This document shows, piece by piece, positions 1-5,852 of a DNA stretch of 5,852 nucleotides. A model generated the notes under the pieces. The model worked only from the letters and a program-made list of their open reading frames with translations, was not told the origin of the DNA and did no database searches. The position numbers and the translations under genes were made by a program. Position 1 is the stretch's first letter. Each line of letters begins with the position of its first letter. The stretch spans positions 1 through 5,852 of the forward strand of contig PBWG01000061.1 of the NCBI GenBank assembly GCA_002729115.1. The letters run 5' to 3'. The stretch comes from Crocinitomicaceae bacterium. Lineage in GTDB: Bacteria; Bacteroidota; Bacteroidia; Flavobacteriales_D; Sanyastnellaceae.

Positions 1-2892
1 GGCGGCACAGCCAAGGACTTCCTGCTCATCAACGACGGCACCGGGCATTTCACCGACGAAGGCGAAGCCCGGGTGGGCGAATTGCTGCATAGCGCATTTG
101 GAACGGCGGGGCAAATCCACGACATGGACGGGGACGGCGACCTGGACATTGTCAAAAACACCACCTTGTTCAACGTGGCCCCGTGGAACAGCCGCGGGGT
201 CTTGGTCCTGTTCAACGACGGGGAAGGGCACTTCAGCAACTGGCAAAACTTGGTGCCCAACGCGTCCCCTTACATGTTCGAAGTGGCCGACTTCAACGGC
301 GACGGCCTGCTGGACCTCTACGTGGTCGACGACGGAAGCGACAAACTGCTCACCGCCACCGAGCACGTCGCGGACACCGAGCTTGGGTTCACCACCGTGA
401 ACCTGGGCTTCCCTTCCTCCAACGGATTTGGGGGGAACGTGCATGCCGCCGATTTGGACTTGGACGGCGACTTGGATGTGGTGGTTTCCGACGTGGACGT
501 CGACATCCCCCCTTGCAACAGCGGACGACGCATGGCGATTTACGAGAACGTGGATGGCATGCTGTCCGACCCGTACGGCACGACCACGTTCGACTGGGTC
601 ACGAACAGCTACGACGTGGCGTTGCTCGACATCAACAACGACGGGCTCGTGGACATCTTGAGTGGAAAATGTGCCGGTTATGAGGTGATCATGTCCGACA
701 ACTGCGCGCTGGCGTCGAGCTCGGCGGACTACGATTTGGACGGGGTGCCTGACGCCTGCGACGTGTGCCCCAACAACCCCGATCCCGACTGCGAAGTGCA
801 AGGCTCTTACCCGACCGTGAGCACGGAACACAGCATGGCCCGGCAATGGAACGACATGTTGCTGGAAAGCATCCGGGCCGACTTCGCCCGCCCCACAGTT
901 CACGCCAGAAACCTGTGGCACAGTTCCATGTTGATGTGGGACGTGTGGGCGGTGATGGACAGCGCCGCATGCCCGGCATTCTTGGGTCAGGACTTGGGCG
1001 GATTTGTGGCTGCGTTCGACGAATTCACCCCAGCGACCGACGTGCAAACGGCTCGGGATGAAGCCATCGCCTTCGGGATGTACAGGCTGTTGAGCCACCG
1101 CTTCGCCAACGCCCCGGGGGTGGACGACCTGCTGGTCGGCTACGACATCCACATGGGCATCTTGGGCTACGACGTGAACTTCACAAGCACGGACTACTCG
1201 AGCGGCGATGGGCGTGCGCTCGGCAACCACCTCGCAGCGCAGCTGATTGCGTTTGGCCTTCAGGACGGGGCCAACGAAGCGAACGGGTTCGCCAACACCG
1301 TGTACGAACCAGTGAACCCCTCCCTGATTGTCGATTTGGATGGCAACGAAACCGTGGAAGACTTGAACCGGTGGCAGCCCCTCACGCTGGACTTGTTCAT
1401 CGACCAAAGCGGCAACGTCATCCCCGGAGAAACCCCGCCATTCCTTTCGCCGGAATGGGGTCAAGTGACGTCGTGGGCGCTCGGTGACGAAGACTTCAAC
1501 ACCTACACCCGCGACGGCTTTGATTACCAGGTCTACCATGACCCTGGACAGCCCGCCTTGCACGCCATGGACGGCTCGGGGACCTCGGAGATCTACCAAA
1601 CTGGGCACAGCATGGTCGCGCTTTGGTCGGGCATGTTGGACCCCACCGACGGGGTGTTGTGGGACATCAGCCCCGCGTCGATTGGCAACCGCACGTCCTA
1701 CCCCACCACCCTTGAGACGTACGCCACGCTGTACGACGCCACCAATGGCGGATCGCCCAGCCCGGGCCACGAAGTCAACCCGGCCACCGGCGCCCCCTAT
1801 GCGCCCAACATGGTGCCCCGTGGCGACTACGCACGTGTGCTCGCTGAATTTTGGGCGGACGGGCCAGATTCGGAGACCCCTCCTGGCCACTGGTTCACCA
1901 TCCTGAACTACGTGAGCGACCACCCTGAACTGGTGAAGCAGTTCCAAGGCGAGGGGCCCGTGCTGGACGACCTTGAATGGGACGTGAAAGCCTACCTCGC
2001 TTTGGGGTCTGCCATGCACGATTGCGCCATCTCCGCGTGGGGCGTCAAAGGCTGGTACGATTCATCTCGCCCCATCACGGCCATCCGAGGCATGGCCGAA
2101 CTTGGTCAAAGCTCCGACCCCGCCTTGCCGAGCTACCACCCAGGAGGGTTGCCACTGGTGCCAGGCGCCATTCAGTTGGTGGAAGCTGGAGACCCCTTGG
2201 CCGGTGTGGGAGGCCAACATGTGGGTGACGTCAAGCTTTGGGCTTGGAAGGGAAGCGACGCCATCAACAATGTGGACAACGAATTTGCTGGGGTGGGCTG
2301 GATCCTGGCCAAAGCATGGGAGCCTTACCAACGTCCATCCTTCGTCAGCCCCAACTTCGCAGGCTACGTCAGCGGACACAGCGCCTTCTCGCGCGCCGCC
2401 GCTGAGGTCCTGACCGCCTTCACCGGCGACGCTTATTTCCCGGGTGGCATGGGGACGTTCATCGCGCCAGCAGGCGAGTTTTTGGTCTTCGAAGACGGCC
2501 CGAGCGTCGACGTCGAATTGCAGTGGGCCACCTACCGAGACGCCTCCGACGAATGCAGCTTGTCTCGCATCTACGGCGGGATTCACCCCACCTTCGATGA
2601 CGTGCCAGGACGACTCATGGGCATCGACATTGGGCTGGATGCCTTCCAGCGTGCCGTGTCATTTTACGGTGGCGACGCGGCCGAGGGTCCGTGCACGTCT
2701 AGCCCTGAGCCAGAGACCTGCCCCGGGGACCTCGACAACGACGGTTTCGTGACCATCTCCGACGTGCTCATCTTGTTGGGCGACTTCGGGTGCACCAACG
2801 CATGCGTGGGCGACGTGGACGGAGACGGCGTGGTGACTGTGGCAGACCTCTTGGGAGGCATCTTGGCGTCCTTCGGCGAAGCCTGCCTTTGA
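1..2892 (+). CDS. Secreted VCBS/FG-GAP repeat - vanadium haloperoxidase-like - dockerin-like protein (5' partial)
   Basis: The frame is open from base 1, so the gene starts upstream; a GTG at 73 is probably internal. At least 963 residues lie here (codon 1 = bases 1-3). Codons 1-220 hold VCBS/FG-GAP repeats. Codons 243-264 form a thrombospondin type 3-like Asp/Cys linker. Codons ~275-890 are a helical vanadium haloperoxidase/PAP2 domain, and the C-terminus has two dockerin-like calcium loops. The vanadate signature is complete: K683-x6-R690-P, S791-G-H793, and S855-R856-x5-H862 followed by DD. Known members of the family oxidise halides with hydrogen peroxide, and relatives are acid phosphatases; which this one does cannot be read from sequence. 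Trp three before K683 and Phe five before S791 match, from memory, pocket residues of characterised haloperoxidases. The repeats, calcium loops and cysteines imply export, but the signal peptide would lie outside the window. I see no typical type IX secretion C-terminal domain. The domain call is firm; halide and substrate are unknown. Confidence 0.9.
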   Translation, partial: GGTAKDFLLINDGTGHFTDEGEARVGELLHSAFGTAGQIHDMDGDGDLDIVKNTTLFNVAPWNSRGVLVLFNDGEGHFSNWQNLVPNASPYMFEVADFNGDGLLDLYVVDDGSDKLLTATEHVADTELGFTTVNLGFPSSNGFGGNVHAADLDLDGDLDVVVSDVDVDIPPCNSGRRMAIYENVDGMLSDPYGTTTFDWVTNSYDVALLDINNDGLVDILSGKCAGYEVIMSDNCALASSSADYDLDGVPDACDVCPNNPDPDCEVQGSYPTVSTEHSMARQWNDMLLESIRADFARPTVHARNLWHSSMLMWDVWAVMDSAACPAFLGQDLGGFVAAFDEFTPATDVQTARDEAIAFGMYRLLSHRFANAPGVDDLLVGYDIHMGILGYDVNFTSTDYSSGDGRALGNHLAAQLIAFGLQDGANEANGFANTVYEPVNPSLIVDLDGNETVEDLNRWQPLTLDLFIDQSGNVIPGETPPFLSPEWGQVTSWALGDEDFNTYTRDGFDYQVYHDPGQPALHAMDGSGTSEIYQTGHSMVALWSGMLDPTDGVLWDISPASIGNRTSYPTTLETYATLYDATNGGSPSPGHEVNPATGAPYAPNMVPRGDYARVLAEFWADGPDSETPPGHWFTILNYVSDHPELVKQFQGEGPVLDDLEWDVKAYLALGSAMHDCAISAWGVKGWYDSSRPITAIRGMAELGQSSDPALPSYHPGGLPLVPGAIQLVEAGDPLAGVGGQHVGDVKLWAWKGSDAINNVDNEFAGVGWILAKAWEPYQRPSFVSPNFAGYVSGHSAFSRAAAEVLTAFTGDAYFPGGMGTFIAPAGEFLVFEDGPSVDVELQWATYRDASDECSLSRIYGGIHPTFDDVPGRLMGIDIGLDAFQRAVSFYGGDAAEGPCTSSPEPETCPGDLDNDGFVTISDVLILLGDFGCTNACVGDVDGDGVVTVADLLGGILASFGEACL
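121..654 (+). repeat. Four VCBS/FG-GAP-type Asp-rich calcium-binding repeats in the haloperoxidase protein
   Basis: Four Asp/Asn-Gly rich nonapeptides recur at 121-147 (DMDGDGDLD), 289-315 (DFNGDGLLD), 451-477 (DLDLDGDLD) and 628-654 (DINNDGLVD), spaced 162-177 bases, or 54-59 codons, apart. The first three are each followed by a hydrophobic strand such as DIV or LYVV. Between them lie phrases such as LLINDGTGHF and VLFNDGEGHF, the usual partner strand of the VCBS/FG-GAP unit. Such repeats normally fold as blades of a beta-propeller with a calcium ion in the Asp loop. Four blades are too few for a closed seven-bladed propeller, so further repeats probably lie before the window. The usual role is binding to surfaces, glycans or other proteins; that role is inferred here. 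Confidence 0.85.
2719..2886 (+). repeat. C-terminal duplicated dockerin-like EF-hand repeats
   Basis: The last ~56 codons of the haloperoxidase gene hold two copies of a Cys - calcium loop - helix - Phe-Gly unit. Loop one is DLDNDGFVTISD (2728-2763) and loop two is DVDGDGVVTVAD (2812-2847). Each has Asp at loop positions 1, 3, 5 and 12, Gly at 6 and Val at 8, as in dockerin type I and EF-hand loops. Each loop is followed by a Leu-rich helix ending in DFG or SFG. Cysteines at 2719, 2791, 2803 and 2884 flank the two units and could form disulfides after export. True dockerins bind cohesins in cellulosomes. Copies like this at the ends of secreted proteins in non-cellulosomal bacteria have no proven partner, so a cohesin partner is not claimed. 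Confidence 0.85.
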
Positions 2893-4211
2893 TGGTACTT
2901 TTGGAAGCCATGCAAGAGCTTCCAACCCGCGACGAGGCGCGACGTCTCGACCAAGCCGATCCGCTGAGCGCATTTCGGGCTTGGTTTCACATCCCCCAAC
3001 ACGACGGGGAGGACGCCATGTATTTCACCGGGAACAGCCTGGGTCTGCAGCCCAAACGCGCCGCCGAAGCGCTCCAAGTCGAGCTGGAAGACTGGGCCAC
3101 CCACGGTGTGGAAGGCCATTTTCAGGGGCGCAACCCCTGGGTCAACTACCACGAGCGGTTCACCTCTGGGCTGTGCCATCTTACAGGCGCCAAACCGCAC
3201 GAAGTCGTGGCCATGAACGGCCTGACCGTCAACCTCCACCTTCTGCTCGTCAGCTTCTATCGGCCCACTGGCCGCCGGAAGAAATTGATGTGCGAGGCCA
3301 AGGCCTTTCCCAGCGACCGCTACGCGTTGTGCAGCCAAATCCGCATGCACGGCGGCGACCCAGCGGAGGACCTCATCGAGGTCGCCCCAAGAGAGGGAGA
3401 GCACCTCATCCGCGAAGAAGACTGGCTGGCGGCAATCGCGCAAGCCGGCGACGAACTCGCCACCGTGATGGTGGGCGGAGTGAACTACTACACCGGGCAA
3501 TGGCACAACCTCAAGGCCATCACCCAGGCCGCGCATGCGGTGGGTGCCGCCTGTGGGTTTGATTTGGCCCACGCCATGGGCAACGTGCCGCTTCAGTTGC
3601 ACAAATGGAACGTCGACTTCGCCTGCTGGTGCTCCTACAAATACGTCAACTCCGGCCCGGGCGCCGTGTCTGGCGTGTTCGTGCATGAACGGCACGTTCG
3701 AGACGAAGACGGCCACGGCACCCTGATGCCTCGGCTGGAAGGTTGGTGGGGCCACGATGCGGCAAGCCGTTTCAAAATGGACCCTGAATTCATCCCCATG
3801 CCAACGGCCGAAGCATGGCAGCTCAGCAACGCGCCGGTGTTGAACATGGCCGTGCACAAAGTCGCCCTGGACCTGTTTGAAGAGGCCGGCATGGGCGCCC
3901 TGCGAGAGCGCTCCTTGCGTCTGACAGCCTACCTCGAACAGGTCGTCCAATGCGTCGCGCAACGCACCGGCACCGACTTGGAGATCTTGACGCCGAACGA
4001 CCCCGCACAACGCGGGTGCCAATTGAGCATCGTGGCGCACGGGCACGGGCGGTCCTTGTTTGACCACCTCATGGCCCAGGGAGTGGTGGTGGACTGGCGA
4101 GAGCCCGCGGTCATTCGCATGGCGCCGGTCCCGCTGTACAACAGCTTCGAGGACATCGCCCGTTTCGGCAAGGTGCTTGAAGATGGGCTCCTGGCGCACG
4201 GCCAAGGCTGA
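2892..4211 (+). CDS. kynU: Kynureninase (L-kynurenine hydrolase, EC 3.7.1.3)
   Basis: A cytoplasmic PLP enzyme that cleaves kynurenine or 3-hydroxykynurenine to (3-hydroxy)anthranilate and alanine, in tryptophan breakdown and de novo NAD synthesis. The protein has 439 residues from ATG 2892, a normal family length. Visible motifs are YFTGNSLGLQP near residue 45, GFDLAHAMGN with D224 and H227, and CSYKY with PLP lysine K250 (3639-3641) after Y249. W285 lies in GWWGH, and S312-N313 follow. Spacings among D224, H227, Y249 and K250 equal those of human D250, H253, Y275 and K276; W285 to N313 equals human W305 to N333. H76 aligns with human H102, so the pocket looks human-like. About six extra residues lie between the lysine strand and GWWGH compared with human. 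ATG 2892 overlaps the upstream TGA by one base, suggesting translational coupling. ATG 2910 (433 residues) is an equally good start by homology; GGAAG at 2903-2907 is too close to it for a normal ribosome site. Confidence 0.96.
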   Translation: MVLLEAMQELPTRDEARRLDQADPLSAFRAWFHIPQHDGEDAMYFTGNSLGLQPKRAAEALQVELEDWATHGVEGHFQGRNPWVNYHERFTSGLCHLTGAKPHEVVAMNGLTVNLHLLLVSFYRPTGRRKKLMCEAKAFPSDRYALCSQIRMHGGDPAEDLIEVAPREGEHLIREEDWLAAIAQAGDELATVMVGGVNYYTGQWHNLKAITQAAHAVGAACGFDLAHAMGNVPLQLHKWNVDFACWCSYKYVNSGPGAVSGVFVHERHVRDEDGHGTLMPRLEGWWGHDAASRFKMDPEFIPMPTAEAWQLSNAPVLNMAVHKVALDLFEEAGMGALRERSLRLTAYLEQVVQCVAQRTGTDLEILTPNDPAQRGCQLSIVAHGHGRSLFDHLMAQGVVVDWREPAVIRMAPVPLYNSFEDIARFGKVLEDGLLAHGQG

Positions 4212-4240
4212 GGAAAGGGTTTTCTTTCGTCCTTTGCACC

Positions 4241-4939
4241 ATGGCAAGATCACGCTACGCAGTGTTTGGCGCGGGCCGATACGGCACCCAAATTGCATTG
4301 TCGCTGGCCCAACGAGGGGCCGAAGTCTTCACCTTTGACGCAGACCCTGGACGGGCCGAATTGCTGAAAGAAGACGTGGCGTTGGCGGTCACCTTGGACG
4401 CCACGGACAAGAAGGCACTCATGGCGCAACACGTGGAAGACCTCGACGCCGCGGTGGTGGCCATCGGGGAAAATTTTGAAGCCACGGTGCTGACGACCCT
4501 CAACCTCTTGGACCTTAGGCTGCCTCGCGTCATCGTGCGGGCCAACGACGCCAACCAGGAACGCATCCTCCGAAGCCTTGGGGTCACCGACATTTTGAGG
4601 CCAGAAAGCGAGGTGGCGGAAGTGGTCAGCGAGCGACTCATCAACCCCAACATTCGCGGCTTTTTGACCCTCCCGGACGACTACGAAATCGCAGAAATCA
4701 AGGCCCCCGAGGCGTGTCACGGACGTCGCTTGGCGGACATGGATTTGGCCAACCGCTATGAGTTGCGCTTGATCACCATCCGACGCGAGTTTGAGGAGAC
4801 GGGGGACGACGGCGCCCCTTGCGTGCGGGAACACATCCTGGGCGTGCCCAAGCCCGACACCACCATTGAAGCGACGGACACCCTTGTGGTGTTTGGCTCC
4901 CTCGGAGCAGTTCAGCGCTTCTTGGACATCAACGGCTGA
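4241..4939 (+). CDS. KtrA/TrkA-family RCK regulatory subunit of potassium uptake
   Basis: A 232-residue cytoplasmic protein with the two-domain layout and length of KtrA (about 220 residues), half the size of the duplicated E. coli TrkA. Residues ~5-120 form the RCK-N Rossmann fold. The nucleotide loop GAGRYG is at residues 10-15, and acidic D33 ends the second strand, where it would bind the ribose of NAD(H), ATP or ADP. Residues ~142-230 are an RCK-C domain (TLPDDYEIAEIKAP through LVVFGSLGAVQRFL). Family members form octameric rings that gate a KtrB/TrkH-type membrane subunit according to bound nucleotide. No such subunit is in the window; the next gene is convergent, so the partner must lie elsewhere. 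ATG 4241 is chosen because the Rossmann fold begins at once. It follows kynU by 29 bases with no clear promoter, so co-transcription is plausible. AGGAAAGGG at 4211-4219 is too far upstream for a ribosome site. Confidence 0.92.
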   Translation: MARSRYAVFGAGRYGTQIALSLAQRGAEVFTFDADPGRAELLKEDVALAVTLDATDKKALMAQHVEDLDAAVVAIGENFEATVLTTLNLLDLRLPRVIVRANDANQERILRSLGVTDILRPESEVAEVVSERLINPNIRGFLTLPDDYEIAEIKAPEACHGRRLADMDLANRYELRLITIRREFEETGDDGAPCVREHILGVPKPDTTIEATDTLVVFGSLGAVQRFLDING

Positions 4940-5852
4940 TCTCGTGGCGAACGCAGGCCGCTGAATCCAGCCGCCACACCGTTTCCACTTCCCAATTCGC
5001 CCGAAGCGCCACAGGATCGAGGTGCAACACCGGCTCTGGCGCCTTCCATCGGGCCACGTTCACTTGCTCCCACACGCCATTTCCGTTGGGGTCACCCCAC
5101 CACGTCGCGTTCAAAGACCTGGGTTTCAGGCCTGACCATGCAAGGATGGTGTCGGCATGAATGCGAACCAAATCGACCTGGTCTGGGCCCAGCGCCACTT
5201 CGAGCCATCCCGGACAAGCCACGTCTTCCAGTTTCAACCGCCACGTGGACAAAGCGTCTTGAGGCAGGGTGCTCCACACCAAGTCCACCGTGTCCTGGGG
5301 CCACCTATCCGAAGCATCTTCTCGAAACAACGCCCCTGGCCTGAACGACACCTGGACAGACGCCCCTGGCCGTTGCGCTTGGAGGCTGTTCAGCCGAACC
5401 TCAGACCATGTGAGGTCCCAGTTGGCCTCCACCTCCACGCTGTCCACCCACACCGTCACCTGGGATTCGTCCACGCTGTCCAACGGGGCCGAAAACCCGA
5501 AAACCGGCCCCTCGTCAGGCGTGAGCCGCCCTTGGGGTTTGGCCAGCAAACGCAACGAATCCGTGTCCACCAACCGAGGTTTGGGCACCGCCATGGTGTC
5601 CACGCGCCCTTGCCATTGGCCCCAAACGGGCGCCTTGTGCCACACCAATTGAATGCCCGCACTGTCCAATTCCGTGCGCCATCCTCGGACGTGCACCGTC
5701 CCGTTGGAAGGGGGCAGCTCGGAGGGCTGAAACGTCTTTTCAGCGGGGGTCAGCCACTCCAACGAATCTGACTTGGCCCAAGGCTCACTCAAGCGCCACG
5801 AGGCCCAGCCCCACTCGTCCCGAACCGCCTCAGACATGTAAGGGGTGGAAGG
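4929..5852 (-). CDS. Putative Ig-like domain lipoprotein, C-terminal part (5' partial)
   Basis: The minus-strand frame is open from the window edge to a TGA at 4929-4931. An ATG at 5835-5837 is probably internal, because five more sense codons (PSTPY) precede it up to the edge. About 307 residues are visible. They are beta-rich, with alternating Trp, Val and Asp and no membrane segment or enzymatic motif. Near the C-terminus, a DPNGNGVWE motif (5067-5093) is followed by PEPV and then RANWEVETVW (4974-5003). I recognise this ending from Bacteroidota lipoproteins with an N-terminal SbsA-type Ig-like domain (long, envelope-attached, function unknown). The lipobox cysteine and Ig domain would lie outside the window, so both are inferred. 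The last 11 bases overlap the end of the RCK gene on the other strand, leaving no room for a separate terminator. The gene is real with good confidence; the family assignment is moderate. Confidence 0.65.
   Translation of the reverse strand, partial: PSTPYMSEAVRDEWGWASWRLSEPWAKSDSLEWLTPAEKTFQPSELPPSNGTVHVRGWRTELDSAGIQLVWHKAPVWGQWQGRVDTMAVPKPRLVDTDSLRLLAKPQGRLTPDEGPVFGFSAPLDSVDESQVTVWVDSVEVEANWDLTWSEVRLNSLQAQRPGASVQVSFRPGALFREDASDRWPQDTVDLVWSTLPQDALSTWRLKLEDVACPGWLEVALGPDQVDLVRIHADTILAWSGLKPRSLNATWWGDPNGNGVWEQVNVARWKAPEPVLHLDPVALRANWEVETVWRLDSAACVRHEISR

Noticed and set aside
2790..2891. Possible upstream extension of kynU from a GTG at 2790
   Set aside because: The extra residues are an Arg-rich shadow of the dockerin-like repeats in another frame. 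Kynureninase homology begins only around residue 10 after ATG 2892.
1..2892. Link between the haloperoxidase and kynureninase as one tryptophan or halogenated-kynurenine pathway
   Set aside because: Nothing in the sequence shows a shared substrate. One protein is apparently exported and the other cytoplasmic, so adjacency alone is not enough support.
4213..4228. Small hairpin GAAAG-GGTTTT-CTTTC after the kynU stop codon, as a terminator
   Set aside because: The stem is only five mostly A-T pairs with no following T-tract, and the next gene begins 13 bases later. It is too weak to call a terminator.
4229..4236. TTTG just before the RCK gene as a Bacteroidota -7 promoter box
   Set aside because: The preceding TA of the TAnnTTTG consensus is absent (GTCCTTTG), there is no upstream -33 element, and it lies only four bases before the start codon.
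2664..4298. Very long open frame on the minus strand (about 544 codons) opposite kynU and the end of the haloperoxidase gene
   Set aside because: It lies in the antisense shadow of a clearly recognised enzyme in GC-rich DNA. Its translation is rich in His, Arg, Gln and Val with no recognisable motif, and the plus-strand product has full family conservation.
5331..5370. Ten-base direct repeat CGCCCCTGGC at 5331-5340 and 5361-5370
   Set aside because: It reflects two Arg-Pro-Gly-Ala turns ten residues apart in the minus-strand protein. There are only two copies and the intervening sequence is not repeated.

Overview
The window is a gene-dense, GC-rich stretch (about 60% G+C by eye) with four protein genes and almost no spare DNA. 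The best guess for the source is a member of the Bacteroidota, probably a GC-rich aquatic Flavobacteriales-like lineage. Three things point there: a lipoprotein-type Ig-like protein whose C-terminal pattern I associate with that phylum, a kynureninase of the NAD-synthesis type common in it, and start codons without convincing Shine-Dalgarno sequences. The assignment is inference; no rRNA or other marker gene is present.

Bases 1-2892 (+) are the 3' part of a gene for a large, presumably exported, multidomain protein. In order it has VCBS/FG-GAP calcium-binding repeats, a thrombospondin type 3-like calcium/cysteine linker, a vanadium-dependent haloperoxidase-type (PAP2 superfamily) catalytic domain with every expected vanadate-site residue, and a C-terminal pair of dockerin-like EF-hand loops. 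The 5' end lies outside the window. Bases 2892-4211 (+) encode kynureninase (kynU), whose start codon overlaps the stop codon of the previous gene by one base. Its substrate-pocket residues look like those of the human, 3-hydroxykynurenine-preferring enzyme, which fits a role in making NAD from tryptophan. Bases 4241-4939 (+) encode a KtrA/TrkA-type RCK regulator of potassium uptake, with no channel subunit beside it. Bases 4929-5852 (-) are the 3' part of a convergent gene for a putative Ig-like domain lipoprotein, overlapping the RCK gene tail to tail by 11 bases.

The three plus-strand genes are close enough to be co-transcribed, but their products act in different places (outside the cell, in the cytoplasm, and at the inner membrane) and I see no shared pathway. 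No tRNA, rRNA, CRISPR array, insertion sequence, attachment site or convincing terminator was seen, and no stretch over 300 bases lacks a gene. The most interesting items are the haloperoxidase fusion architecture with its long spacer inside the catalytic motif set, and the eukaryote-like substrate pocket of the kynureninase. I found no clear sign of a wholly new system.
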